Made by a program: the position numbers and the translations under genes. Source: Streptomyces sp. NBC_01262 (GTDB taxonomy: Bacteria > Actinomycetota > Actinomycetes > Streptomycetales > Streptomycetaceae). From it: 64,000 bases of DNA. The stretch spans positions 7,596,501 through 7,660,500 of the forward strand of contig NZ_CP108462.1 in assembly GCF_036226365.1 (NCBI RefSeq). Reading direction: 5' to 3'. Below are positions 1-8,568 of this stretch, piece after piece (positions within the stretch are counted from its first letter, which is position 1; each line of letters starts with the position of its first letter). The notes under the pieces were generated by a model that was not told where the DNA came from, did not search any database, and saw only the letters and a program-made list of their open reading frames with translations.

Positions 1-321
1 CTCGACCGCCTCGCCGCGATGGGCGAACCGCATGCCGTGGTCGGCGGCGACCTCAACGACCGCCCGGACGGCCGGGCCTTCCGCCGCCTCACCGCATCAC
101 TCCGGGACGGCTGGGCCATGAAGCCGTGGGGCGGCGAATACACCTCCGTCCCGGAGCGGCCGCACCAGCGCATCGACGCGGTCCTCACGACACCGGGGAT
201 CGAGGTGCTGGGGTGCGGGGTCCCGGCGGGGCTGCCCGGCATCACGGACGCGGACCTGAGGGCGGCGACGGATCACTTGCCAGTGCTGGCCGCGTTGCGC
301 GTGCCGCCCGCTGAAGGCTGA
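1..321 (+). CDS. endonuclease/exonuclease/phosphatase family protein, 3' part
   Basis: The reading frame is open from base 1 and stops at 319-321, so the N-terminus lies outside the window. The visible part is the C-terminal third of an EEP-fold (DNase I-like) metal-dependent phosphoesterase: a GDLND strand/loop near residue 17, an R-I-D-A-V-L strand, and a terminal TDHLPV block that matches the catalytic Asp-His pair of the fold. Substrate cannot be told; members include nucleases, sphingomyelinases and lipid phosphatases. It converges on the next gene, and a palindromic repeat lies between them. Confidence 0.75.
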   Translation, partial: LDRLAAMGEPHAVVGGDLNDRPDGRAFRRLTASLRDGWAMKPWGGEYTSVPERPHQRIDAVLTTPGIEVLGCGVPAGLPGITDADLRAATDHLPVLAALRVPPAEG

Positions 322-350
322 CGGTGGCGGGGGTGCGTTGGCGGCCCCGC

Positions 351-402
351 GTCCGTGGCCGGTTTGTGCCCACCCGTTCCGCCGTGCGGAACGCCTGCCC
401 AC
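351..402 (+). repeat. 52-bp palindromic dispersed repeat, copy 1
   Basis: Matches 35803-35854 on the opposite strand at 50 of 52 positions. The core is a perfect inverted repeat, GTTCCGC-CGT-GCGGAAC (376-392), flanked by GTGCCCACCC and GCCTGCCCAC. It sits in a gap between convergent genes, so it may act as a bidirectional terminator or be a mobile miniature repeat. Confidence 0.8.
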
Positions 403-409
403 CAACCGG

Positions 410-931
410 TTATACGACCGCGCCGCCGCCTGGGAGGTCGTCGTCCTCGTCGCCGCCGGGGCGCATGCGGGCGACGAGCGTGGCGAAGCCGCCGAGGAAG
501 CCGCCGATGCCGACGGTGATGGCCCACCAGGGCATTTCCTCCTGGAGGAGGATGTAGGCGAAGATCAGCGCGGGCCCGCCGAGGACGGCGAGCCAGGCGA
601 ACTTGGTGGTGGCGTCGGCCTGGGGGAGCGGGGGCGGCTCGGGGGGCTCGAAGTGGCCCTCGTCCTCCTCCTCGATCTCGAAATCGCGGGGACCGGCGAT
701 GACGGGGTGGATGACGATGCTCCGGGTCGCCGCCGGAGGCGGTTCCTCTGCGGCCGCCTCAGCCTCCTCGGGCTCCTCGGCGTCCTCCTCGCCCCGTACG
801 TCCGCGTCGATGTCCTCCGCCGCCGGCCAGGAGCCCGTACCGGGCTCCGGCTCGGCGTCGAAGCCGGCGACGATCTCGGCCCAGGCGGCGTCCTCGTCGA
901 CCGGATCGGGCCCGTCTTCGCGCTCAGCCAC
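410..931 (-). CDS. acidic membrane protein, unknown function
   Basis: The start is GTG at 931 because AAGGAGGA lies just upstream and the frame then overlaps the end of the esterase gene by 8 nt; a longer upstream reading would run far into that gene. The 173-residue product has a very acidic, Glu/Asp/Pro-rich N-terminal ~110 residues, then two predicted membrane helices (FAWLAVLGGPALIFAYILL and a Gly-rich second one) and a short acidic tail. The N-terminal part is probably cytoplasmic. Cotranscription with the upstream esterase is likely. I do not recognise a functional family. Confidence 0.75.
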   Translation of the reverse strand: MAEREDGPDPVDEDAAWAEIVAGFDAEPEPGTGSWPAAEDIDADVRGEEDAEEPEEAEAAAEEPPPAATRSIVIHPVIAGPRDFEIEEEDEGHFEPPEPPPLPQADATTKFAWLAVLGGPALIFAYILLQEEMPWWAITVGIGGFLGGFATLVARMRPGGDEDDDLPGGGAVV

Positions 932-1688
932 TGGGCGCTTCCTCCTTCGTGAGCCGCTGGACGAATCCGTACGACTCCTCGAAGATCTGCTCGGCGTCAT
1001 GGTCCAGGGTCGCGACGTGGTAGCTGCGCTCAAGGACCCGCTCCGTCACATCGGCGGAGGAGACCCGGCCCAGCACGATCGCCGAGTTCGAGGGGTGCAC
1101 GACATGGTCGACGCGGCTGTGCAGAAGCAGCAGCGGCTGTGTGACCTGCGGCAGTTCGGCCCGTACGAGCTTCCAGAAGCGGCTCAGGGAGTAGACCGCG
1201 TGCAGCGGGGTGCGGTCGTAACCGGTCTCCGTCACGCCTTCCTTCGCTATGTCGCTGGCGATGCCCGGCACGGACGGCACGAGGTGCCGGAGCACCGGCA
1301 CGGCCTTGATCGGGATGCCGTCGGCCTTCACCGAGGGGTTGACCAGGACGATGCCGCTGATCGCGTCGCCGTGCTGGGCGGCGAGGTGCAGGGTGAGAGC
1401 CCCGCCCATGGACATGCCGAAGACGAAGACCTGGGAGCAGGCGGCGGTGAGGGAGCGCAGCTCGCGGTCCACCTCGGCGTACCAGTCCTGCCAGCCGGTG
1501 AGCTGCATGTCCTGCCAGCGCGTGCCATGGCCGGGCAGCAGCGGGACCGAGACCGTCAGGCCGAGCGCGGCGAGATGGTCGGCCCAGGGGCGCAGCGATT
1601 GCGGCGTACCGGTGAAGCCGTGGCAGAGCAGCACGCCGATCTCGCCGCCGTCATGGCGGAAGGGCTCGGCTCCGGGCATGAGCGGCAC
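924..1688 (-). CDS. alpha/beta hydrolase (esterase/lipase)
   Basis: A 254-residue single-domain alpha/beta hydrolase of the carboxylesterase/monoacylglycerol-lipase type. LLCHGFTGTP supplies the oxyanion-hole HG motif, GMSMGG is the nucleophile elbow, the HSRVDHVVHP segment gives the acid and the SYHVATLD segment the catalytic His. GTG start at 1688 is supported by AGGAG seven bases upstream. No signal peptide is seen, so it acts in the cytoplasm. It is divergent from plsC (115-bp gap), which together with the fold suggests lipid or ester turnover; the substrate is unknown. Confidence 0.88.
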   Translation of the reverse strand: MPLMPGAEPFRHDGGEIGVLLCHGFTGTPQSLRPWADHLAALGLTVSVPLLPGHGTRWQDMQLTGWQDWYAEVDRELRSLTAACSQVFVFGMSMGGALTLHLAAQHGDAISGIVLVNPSVKADGIPIKAVPVLRHLVPSVPGIASDIAKEGVTETGYDRTPLHAVYSLSRFWKLVRAELPQVTQPLLLLHSRVDHVVHPSNSAIVLGRVSSADVTERVLERSYHVATLDHDAEQIFEESYGFVQRLTKEEAPSG

Positions 1689-1803
1689 CGTGTGTCTCCT
1701 GTTCGCGATGGATTACCTCACAGTACGCGGACGGCCTGCGCCGGGGGAGAGCCCCGGGCGATCTGGCGTTAAGGTCTTTCCGTCAGACACAGGAGGTCAT
1801 GGG

Positions 1804-2505
1804 TTGTTGTACGGCGTGATGAAGGTCGCTATCGGCTCGCCTCTCAAGGCCGCGTTCCGGCCATGGGTGGAAGGGCTGGAGAACATCCCCGAGACGGGGG
1901 GCGCGATCCTTGCGAGCAACCACTTGTCCTTCTCCGACTCCTTCTTCCTTCCGGCGGTGCTGGACCGCAAGGTCACCTTCATCGCCAAGGCGGAGTACTT
2001 CACCTCCCCCGGCGTGAAGGGCAAGCTCACCGCCGCCTTCTTCAAGGGCGTCGGCCAGCTCCCGGTGGACCGCTCCGGCGCGCGCGGGGCGGGCGAGGCC
2101 GCGATCCGCAGCGGGATAAAGGTCATCGAGTCCGGTGAGCTCTTCGGCATCTACCCCGAGGGCACCCGCTCGCCCGACGGCCGCCTCTACCGCGGCAAGC
2201 CCGGCGGCCTGGCCCGGATCGCGCTGGCCACCGGCGCGCCCGTGATCCCGGTCGCGATGATCGACACCGAGAAGATCCAGCCGCCCGGCAAGGTCATGCC
2301 CAGGCTGATGCGGCCCGGCATCCGGATCGGCAAGCCGCTGGACTTCAGCCGCTACCACGGCATGGACGGCGACCGCTTCATCCTGCGCGCGGTGACCGAC
2401 CAGGTCATGTACGAGATCATGAAGCTCTCCGGCCAGGAGTACGAGGACATCTACGCGACCGCCGCCAAGCGGCAGATCGCCGAGGCGAAGAAGCAGGCCG
2501 AGTAA
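1804..2505 (+). CDS. 1-acyl-sn-glycerol-3-phosphate acyltransferase (PlsC family)
   Basis: Transfers an acyl group to lysophosphatidic acid at the inner membrane face in phospholipid synthesis. The family signature NHLSFSD (the HX4D catalytic box) lies near residue 39, followed by FIAKAEYF, the glycerol-phosphate-binding FPEGTR-like YPEGTRSPDG, and VIPVAMI. Start is taken as TTG 1804 because AGGAGGT (1791-1797) sits 7 nt upstream and the resulting MLYGVMKVAIG N-terminus resembles relatives; ATG 1819 is the alternative. 233 residues, normal for the family. It leads into the histidine kinase gene after 31 bp. Confidence 0.88.
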   Translation: MLYGVMKVAIGSPLKAAFRPWVEGLENIPETGGAILASNHLSFSDSFFLPAVLDRKVTFIAKAEYFTSPGVKGKLTAAFFKGVGQLPVDRSGARGAGEAAIRSGIKVIESGELFGIYPEGTRSPDGRLYRGKPGGLARIALATGAPVIPVAMIDTEKIQPPGKVMPRLMRPGIRIGKPLDFSRYHGMDGDRFILRAVTDQVMYEIMKLSGQEYEDIYATAAKRQIAEAKKQAE

Positions 2506-2536
2506 CGCCGAGCAACTCGGCAGGGGCGAGGGGGAC

Positions 2537-3769
2537 ATGGGGGACAAGAGCAAGGCCGTACGGATCAGAACCCGGCCACCACGGGTCGTACGGATGTCGG
2601 TCGAGCAGCCGCTCTGGCGCGCCCTCACCGCCTACCGGCTGCTCACCCTGGTGTACGCCATCGGGCTCTTCGCCATCGGCTGGGACCAGGACGAGTACCA
2701 GCGTCCCTGGGCCGGGGTCGCCTATCTCGCGCTGCTCGCCGTGTGGACGCTGGCCACGCTCGGCCGGGTGAGCTCGGCGCAGCGCTGCACCAAGCGCTTC
2801 CTGGTCGCCGACATCAGCATCGCGCTCGGCGGCATCCTGCTCACCCCGCTCGTCGCCACCCACCAGCGGATCCTGGAGGGCGGTCCCACGCTCCCGTCGA
2901 TATGGACCGCCGGCGCCGTGCTCGCCTTCGCCATCAAGGGCGGCTGGCGCTGGGCCGCGGTCACCTCCGCGCTGGTCGGCGTCGCCAATGTCATCCAGCG
3001 TGGCGGGTTCTCCCGGGACACCGTCCACAACGTCCTGCTGGTGTGCATCGCCAGCATCGCCATCGGCTATGTCGTCGAGGTCGCCCGCACCAGCGAACGT
3101 GTCCTCGCCCGCGCGCTGCGCATCGAGGCCGCCACCCGGGAGCGCGAGCGGCTCGCCCGGGACATCCACGACGGCGTACTGCAGGTGCTGGCCATGGTCC
3201 AGCGGCGCGGGGCCGAGATCGGCGGCGAGGCGGAGGCGCTCGGCCGGATGGCCGGTGAGCAGGAGGTCGCGCTGCGCGCCCTGGTGGCCGCCGGCCCGGC
3301 CCCGGTGCCGGCTCCGGCCTCGGCCGCCGATGACCTCGTACGTACCGTGGTCCCGCTGCAGAGCCTGGACCGCGAGCCGGACGCTCCCCTGGACATGTCC
3401 GCGCTGCTCGCCTCCCTCGCCTCGTCGGGGGTCACCGTCTCCGCGCCCGGCACCGCTGTCATGCTGCCGACCTACGCCGCCGGCGAGCTGGTCGCGGCGG
3501 TGCGGGCCGCCCTGGACAACGTGGCCCGGCACGCCGGGGACGGCGCCCACGCCTGGATCCTGCTGGAGGACGAGCCGGACGCCGTGCTGGTCAGCGTCCG
3601 CGACAACGGGCCCGGGATCCCCGAGGGCCGGCTCGCCGACGCGGAGAAGGAAGGCCGGCTGGGGGTCGCCCAGTCGATCCGCGGGCGGCTGCGGGACCTG
3701 GGCGGGACGGTGGGGGTCGTCTCGGTGCCGGGACAGGGAGCGGAAGTCGAAATGAGGCTGAAGAAATGA
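2537..3769 (+). CDS. sensor histidine kinase (MacS-like, DUF5931 type)
   Basis: A 410-residue membrane kinase of the HisKA_3 (NarL-partner) class. The N-terminal ~180 residues contain five to six hydrophobic helices forming a membrane sensor; then ERERLARDIHDGVLQ carries the phospho-accepting His211. The C-terminal ATPase domain shows the N box (DNVARHA) and the G1 box (RDNGPGIPEG). ATG start with GAGGGGG just upstream. Its stop overlaps the regulator start by 4 nt (ATGA), so the pair is translationally coupled. Related to mycobacterial MacS-type sensors by overall layout; the signal is unknown. Confidence 0.88.
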   Translation: MGDKSKAVRIRTRPPRVVRMSVEQPLWRALTAYRLLTLVYAIGLFAIGWDQDEYQRPWAGVAYLALLAVWTLATLGRVSSAQRCTKRFLVADISIALGGILLTPLVATHQRILEGGPTLPSIWTAGAVLAFAIKGGWRWAAVTSALVGVANVIQRGGFSRDTVHNVLLVCIASIAIGYVVEVARTSERVLARALRIEAATRERERLARDIHDGVLQVLAMVQRRGAEIGGEAEALGRMAGEQEVALRALVAAGPAPVPAPASAADDLVRTVVPLQSLDREPDAPLDMSALLASLASSGVTVSAPGTAVMLPTYAAGELVAAVRAALDNVARHAGDGAHAWILLEDEPDAVLVSVRDNGPGIPEGRLADAEKEGRLGVAQSIRGRLRDLGGTVGVVSVPGQGAEVEMRLKK

Positions 3770-4443
3770 CGGACGGTGCCGTGAGCACGACCGTGAAGGT
3801 GATGGTGGTCGACGACCACCCCATGTGGCGCGACGCGGTCGCCCGCGACCTCGCCGAGGGCGGCTTCGAGGTCGTCGCCACCGCCGGCGACGGCCCCGAG
3901 GCCGTACGCCGCGCCAAGGCCGCCCAGCCCCAGGTGCTGGTCCTCGACCTCAACCTCCCCGGCCTGTCCGGCGTCCAGGTCTGCAAGGCCGTCATCGGCG
4001 ACAACCCGGCCCTGCGCGTCCTCGTGCTGTCCGCCAGCGGCGAGCACGCCGACGTCCTGGAAGCCGTCAAGTCCGGTGCCACCGGCTATCTGCTGAAGTC
4101 CGCGGGCCGCGACGAGCTCCTCGACGCCGTCCGCCGCACCGCCGTCGGCGACCCCGTGTTCACCCCCGGCCTCGCCGGCCTCGTCCTCGGCGAATACCGC
4201 CGCCTCGCCTCCGATCCCGCCCCGGCCGCCCCCGACGAGCCCGAGGCCCCCAAAATCACCGACCGCGAGACCGAGGTGCTGCGCCTCGTCGCCAAGGGCC
4301 TCAGCTACAAGCAGATCGCCGAGCGCCTGGTCATCTCCCACCGCACCGTCCAGAACCACGTCCAGAACACCCTCGGCAAGCTCCAGCTCCACAACCGCGT
4401 CGAGCTCGTCCGTTATGCGATAGAACGCGGCCTGGACGACTAG
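3766..4443 (+). CDS. LuxR/NarL-family response regulator
   Basis: 225 residues: a receiver domain with DD at 16-17, phospho-acceptor Asp61 in VLVLDLNLPG, and the conserved Lys in LLKSAG; then a C-terminal LuxR helix-turn-helix starting at ITDRETEVLRLVAKGLSYKQIAERL. Partner of the kinase whose stop codon it overlaps. The DNA target is not visible here, but self-regulation of the plsC-kinase-regulator unit is possible. A GTG 15 nt downstream is an alternative start. Confidence 0.9.
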   Translation: MTDGAVSTTVKVMVVDDHPMWRDAVARDLAEGGFEVVATAGDGPEAVRRAKAAQPQVLVLDLNLPGLSGVQVCKAVIGDNPALRVLVLSASGEHADVLEAVKSGATGYLLKSAGRDELLDAVRRTAVGDPVFTPGLAGLVLGEYRRLASDPAPAAPDEPEAPKITDRETEVLRLVAKGLSYKQIAERLVISHRTVQNHVQNTLGKLQLHNRVELVRYAIERGLDD

Positions 4444-4531
4444 GCCCTGTCCGGGTCACGGTTCGGTTCCGGTAGTTCACAGCCGCGCCACAGTCCGGCC
4501 CCGTTGGGCCAGGCGGGTGGGCCACGGCTCG

Positions 4532-4546
4532 TAGACTCCTGAATTG
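4532..4546 (+). promoter_or_regulatory. candidate -10 for leaderless kinase mRNA
   Basis: TAGACT at 4532-4537 ends 8 nt before the GTG start, placing a transcription start at or next to the start codon. No purine-rich ribosome binding site precedes the gene. A matching -35 at normal spacing is not obvious (TTGGGC at 4504 is 22 nt away). Confidence 0.35.
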
Positions 4547-6423
4547 TGGACACGACCCTTCAGGACCCGCTCGTCGGGTACACGCTCGACGGCCGTTACC
4601 GGGTGGAGGCCCGGATCGCGGTCGGCGGAATGGCCACGGTGTACCGCGCCGTGGACACCCGGCTCGACCGTGTGCTGGCGCTGAAGGTGATGCACCCGGG
4701 GCTCGCGGCGGACGGCGGCTTCGTGGACCGGTTCATCCGGGAGGCGAAGGCGGTCGCGCGCTTGGCGCACCCGAATGTGGTGGGGGTGTACGACCAGGGC
4801 TTCGACCAGACTCCGAACGGGACGTATGTGTTCCTGGCGATGGAGTACGTGGAGGGCTGCACCCTGCGCGATGTGCTGCGCGAGCGCGGCGCGCTCCAGC
4901 CGCGCGCGGCGCTGGACATCATGGAGCCGGTGCTGGCGGGCCTGGGGGCCGCGCACCGGGCGGGGCTGGTGCACCGGGACGTGAAGCCGGAGAACGTGCT
5001 GATCGGGGACGACGGCCGGGTGAAGGTGGTGGACTTCGGCCTGGTCAGGGGCGTCGACACGCAGACGACCGGGGTCGTGGGCGGGGGCGTCCTCGGTACG
5101 GCCTCGTACATGGCGCCGGAGCAGATCGAGAGCGGGACGACCGACGCGCGTACGGATGTGTACGCGTGCGGGCTGGTCCTGTACGAGATGCTGACGGGCG
5201 GCAAGCCGCACGGCGGCGAGACGGCCATGCAGGTGATGTACCAGCGCCTGAACGAGGACATCACCCCACCCTCCGCCGCCGTCCCGGGGCTGGCGCCCGC
5301 GCTGGACGGGCTGGTGGCGACCGCCGCCGCGCGGGACGCCGGGCTGCGGCCGGCCGACGCCGTGGAGATGCTGGCACGGCTGCACACCGCCCGGCAGACG
5401 CTGACGCCGGAGCAGCTGGACGCGGTGCCGCCCGCCGCGCCCTTCGCTTCCGAGGAACTGACCGCGGTGGTCCCGCAGCGCCGGGCCCCGGACGAGCACC
5501 GTACGAGCCTCCTGCAGAGCCCGGTCCCGGAGACGCGGCGACGCCGCCGCCCCCGGGCCCTGGCCATCGTGGCCGCCGTGCTGCTCGCCATCGGCCTCGG
5601 CACGGGCGCCGTCTGGTACATCGCCGACGGCCAGTTCACCAGGATCCCGGCGGTCCTGGGCGAGCCCCAGGCGCAGGCGGTCCGGGAGCTGCGGGCGGCG
5701 GGACTCGACGTCACGATCACCCAGGACTTCAACGAGACCGTCGCCAGGGGCAGGGTGATCGGGACCGACCCGGGTCCTGGCGGCCGTGTCCGGGAGAACG
5801 GCACCGTCACCCTCAACGTCTCCAAGGGCCCGGAGCGCGTACGCGTCCCCGACGTCACCGGGAAGAGCCTGGCCGCCGCCAGGGCGCAGCTCCGCAGGGC
5901 CGGGCTCACGCCGGGCACGGTCACCCGGGTGTTCAGCGACGAGGTGGACGCGGGCGAGGTGATCTCCACCGACCCGGAGTCCGGGACGAGCCGCTCGCCG
6001 GACAGCCCGATCGCGCTCACCGTCAGCAAGGGCGAGCCGGTGGACGCGCCGGACGTGGTAGGCGATCCCCTCGCCGACGCCGAGCAGACGCTGACGGACG
6101 CCGGGCTGAAGTTCAAGGTCGCCGTCAAGCCGGTCTACTCCGACGAGGCCGACGCCGGGGCCGTCGCCGAGCAGAGCCCCGCCGCGGACACCCAGCTCGC
6201 GCGGGGCGACACGGTCACCCTGACCGTCTCCAAGGGCCAGGAGATGATCGAGGTCCCGGATGTGGACGGCAAGGACGCGGACGAGGCCAAGCAGATCCTT
6301 GAGGACGCCGGGTTCGACGTCCGCGTGATCCAGTACTTCTTCACCGGCAAGGTCACCAGCCAGTCCCCGGGCGCCGGCGAGAGCGCGGCCAAGGGCGGCA
6401 CGATCACCCTGTGGGTGAGCTGA
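4546..6423 (+). CDS. Ser/Thr protein kinase with four PASTA domains (PknB-like)
   Basis: A 625-residue membrane kinase. Cytoplasmic Hanks-type kinase domain: glycine loop IAVGGMATVYRA (25-35), ATP lysine K47, HRDVKPEN with catalytic D145, DFG D163. Pro-rich juxtamembrane segment, one transmembrane helix near 338-360, then four extracellular PASTA repeats (about 363-430, 432-497, 500-566, 567-625) of the type that bind muropeptide or lipid II. It would couple cell-wall state to phosphorylation, in keeping with the division cluster 37 kb away. GTG start; no Shine-Dalgarno is present, and TAGACT at 4532-4537 is spaced as a -10 for a leaderless mRNA. Confidence 0.93.
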   Translation: MDTTLQDPLVGYTLDGRYRVEARIAVGGMATVYRAVDTRLDRVLALKVMHPGLAADGGFVDRFIREAKAVARLAHPNVVGVYDQGFDQTPNGTYVFLAMEYVEGCTLRDVLRERGALQPRAALDIMEPVLAGLGAAHRAGLVHRDVKPENVLIGDDGRVKVVDFGLVRGVDTQTTGVVGGGVLGTASYMAPEQIESGTTDARTDVYACGLVLYEMLTGGKPHGGETAMQVMYQRLNEDITPPSAAVPGLAPALDGLVATAAARDAGLRPADAVEMLARLHTARQTLTPEQLDAVPPAAPFASEELTAVVPQRRAPDEHRTSLLQSPVPETRRRRRPRALAIVAAVLLAIGLGTGAVWYIADGQFTRIPAVLGEPQAQAVRELRAAGLDVTITQDFNETVARGRVIGTDPGPGGRVRENGTVTLNVSKGPERVRVPDVTGKSLAAARAQLRRAGLTPGTVTRVFSDEVDAGEVISTDPESGTSRSPDSPIALTVSKGEPVDAPDVVGDPLADAEQTLTDAGLKFKVAVKPVYSDEADAGAVAEQSPAADTQLARGDTVTLTVSKGQEMIEVPDVDGKDADEAKQILEDAGFDVRVIQYFFTGKVTSQSPGAGESAAKGGTITLWVS

Positions 6424-6425
6424 CC

Positions 6426-7304
6426 ATGCCGAACAGCGAACTCCGCAACCCCGTCGGTGGCCATGTCCCCGTCGCCGGCGGCCTCGCCACCGTGGGGCTG
6501 TCGTACGCCGCCACGATGGGCGCCGAGGCCGTCCAGGTCTTCTGCGCCAACCCGCGCGGCTGGGCCACCCCACCCGGAAGCCCGGCCCAGGACGAGGCCT
6601 TCCGCGAGCGCTGCGCCGCCGAGGGCATCCCGGCGTACGTGCACGCGCCGTACCTGATCAACTTCGGCTCGCACACCGAGGCCACGGTCGAGAAGTCCGT
6701 CGAGTCGCTGCGCCACTCGCTGCGCCGCGCCCGCGAGATCGGCGCCCTCGGCGTCGTCGTCCACACCGGCTCCGCGACCGGCGGCCGCCCCCGCGCCACC
6801 GCTCTCGCCCAGGCCGGGCGGCACATGCTGCCCCTGCTCGACGAGCTGACCCACGACGACGACCCCGCCCTCCTCCTGGAGCCCACCGCCGGCCAGGGCT
6901 TCTCCCTCTGCTCTCTTGCCGAGGATCTCGGCCCGTACTTCGACGTCCTCGAACGCCACCCCCGGCTCGGCGTCTGCCTCGACACCTGCCACGCCTTCGC
7001 CGCAGGCCACGACATGGCCGCCCCCGGCGGCATGAAGCTGCTGCTGGACGAGCTCGTGGCCACCGTCGGTGAGGGACGGCTGCGACTGATCCACGCCAAC
7101 GACTCCAAGGACGTCGTCGGCGCCCACAAGGACCGCCACGAGAACATCGGCACCGGACACATCGGCGCCGAGCCCTTCGGCGACCTCTTCACCCACCCCG
7201 CCACGGCCGGCGTACCGCTGATCATCGAGACCCCGGGCGGCCCCGAGGGCCACGCGGCCGACGTGGCCCGGCTCAAGCGGCTTCGGGCGCCGGACAGTCC
7301 CTAG
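6426..7304 (+). CDS. nfo: deoxyribonuclease IV (AP endonuclease, Nfo type)
   Basis: Apurinic/apyrimidinic endonuclease of base-excision repair, a TIM barrel with three Zn ions. 292 residues, close to the family norm. Metal-ligand segments are visible: YVHAPYLINFGS, VVHTGSATGG, LLLEPTAGQG, VCLDTCHAFAAGHD, LIHANDSKD, and the HENIGTGHIG motif near residue 240. ATG 6426 is chosen just after the kinase stop; GTG 6411 is an in-frame alternative. Probably cotranscribed with the kinase gene. Its TAG stop shares a CTAG palindrome with the stop of the convergent molybdoenzyme gene. Confidence 0.93.
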   Translation: MPNSELRNPVGGHVPVAGGLATVGLSYAATMGAEAVQVFCANPRGWATPPGSPAQDEAFRERCAAEGIPAYVHAPYLINFGSHTEATVEKSVESLRHSLRRAREIGALGVVVHTGSATGGRPRATALAQAGRHMLPLLDELTHDDDPALLLEPTAGQGFSLCSLAEDLGPYFDVLERHPRLGVCLDTCHAFAAGHDMAAPGGMKLLLDELVATVGEGRLRLIHANDSKDVVGAHKDRHENIGTGHIGAEPFGDLFTHPATAGVPLIIETPGGPEGHAADVARLKRLRAPDSP

Positions 7305-7924
7305 AGTTCCGGGCCGTCGCCCGGCTCCTCCTGGTACGAGTAGCGCTGCTCGGCCCAGGGGTCGCCGAGGTTGTGGTAGCCGCGCTCCTCCCAGAAGCCG
7401 CGCCGGTCGGCCGTCATGTATTCCACGCCGCGGACCCATTTGGGGCCCTTCCAGGCGTACAGATGGGGGACGACCAGCCGTACGGGGAATCCGTGTTCGG
7501 CGGTGAGCGGTTCGCCGCCGCGGTGGGTGGCGAACATCGAATTCGGGTCGGCGAAATCGGCAAGCCGCAGATTGGAGCTGAAGCCGTACTCGGCCCACAC
7601 CATCACGTGGGTGACATCGGGCGCGGGCGGCGCGAGCTGCAGGATCACCGAGGTCGAGACCCCGCCCCACTCGACGCCGAGCATGCTGAATTTCGTCACG
7701 CAGTGAAAGTCGCCGACGGCCGTCGAATACGGGAGCGCCGCGAACTCCTCGTGATTCCAGCAGAGCTTGTCACCGTCGGCGGTGGCGCCGAAGACCCTGA
7801 ATTCCCAGCGGTCCGGCTTGAATCGCGGGACCGGTCCGTAATGCGTCACCGGCCAGCCGCGCTGAAGCCGCTGCCCCGGAGGAAGCGCCCCTGGCTCTCC
7901 TTCGTGGCGTTCCGACTGACCCAT
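7301..7924 (-). CDS. sulfite-oxidase-like molybdopterin oxidoreductase
   Basis: 207 residues, a stand-alone oxidoreductase molybdopterin domain. GDFHCVTKFS places Cys75 as the expected thiolate ligand to molybdenum; GVEWGGVS and the LVVPHLYAWKGPKWV segment fit the YedY/YuiH family. No heme or dimerisation domain and no Tat signal are present, so it is cytoplasmic, unlike MsrP. ATG 7924 fits the family N-terminus; upstream in-frame codons read into the bfr promoter region. Physiological substrate unknown. Confidence 0.85.
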   Translation of the reverse strand: MGQSERHEGEPGALPPGQRLQRGWPVTHYGPVPRFKPDRWEFRVFGATADGDKLCWNHEEFAALPYSTAVGDFHCVTKFSMLGVEWGGVSTSVILQLAPPAPDVTHVMVWAEYGFSSNLRLADFADPNSMFATHRGGEPLTAEHGFPVRLVVPHLYAWKGPKWVRGVEYMTADRRGFWEERGYHNLGDPWAEQRYSYQEEPGDGPEL

Positions 7925-8088
7925 GGCTCCATGGTGACAGACCGGATGCCGTGCTACCGACCAGGATCCCCGCAAAGGGTGACAACCCGGGCCAGCGGAC
8001 TAAGCCTGCACTTACTGGAACGATGCGGCGAGCGGTGCCATGATGCGGCGCAACTTGTCGAACCACCTGAGGAAGGACGGAGTCTGCC

Positions 8089-8568
8089 ATGCAGGGCGAC
8101 CCCGAGGTCATCGAGTTCTTGAACGAGCAGCTGACCGGTGAGCTGACCGCGATCAACCAGTACTTCCTGCACGCGAAGATGCAGGAGAACTTCGGCTGGA
8201 CGAAGCTCGCGAAGTACACGCGTCATGAGTCGTTCGACGAGATGAAGCACGCGGAGGTCCTCACCGACCGCATCCTCTTCCTCGACGGACTGCCGAACTA
8301 CCAGCGGCTCTTCCACGTCCGCATCGGCCAGACCGTCACCGAGATGTTCAAGGCAGACCGCCAGATCGAGGTCGAGGCGATCGACCGCCTCAAGCGCGGC
8401 ATCGAGGTGATGCGGGCCAAGGGTGACATCACTTCGGCCAACATCTTCGAGTCGATCCTTGAGGACGAGGAGCACCACATCGACTATCTCGACACCCAGC
8501 TGGAGCTGGTCGAGAAGCTCGGTGAGCCGCTGTACATCGCCCAGTTGATCGAGCAGCCGGAGAGCTAG
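8089..8568 (+). CDS. bfr: bacterioferritin
   Basis: A 24-mer iron-storage protein with ferroxidase activity. All six di-iron ligands are present at the standard positions (E18, E51, H54, E94, E127, H130), and M52, the axial ligand of the inter-subunit heme b, is kept, so this is a true heme bacterioferritin. 159 residues, the usual length. AAGGACGGAG lies before the ATG. It converges on bfd, which encodes the ferredoxin that reduces bacterioferritin for iron release; the two stops share CTAG. Confidence 0.97.
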   Translation: MQGDPEVIEFLNEQLTGELTAINQYFLHAKMQENFGWTKLAKYTRHESFDEMKHAEVLTDRILFLDGLPNYQRLFHVRIGQTVTEMFKADRQIEVEAIDRLKRGIEVMRAKGDITSANIFESILEDEEHHIDYLDTQLELVEKLGEPLYIAQLIEQPES

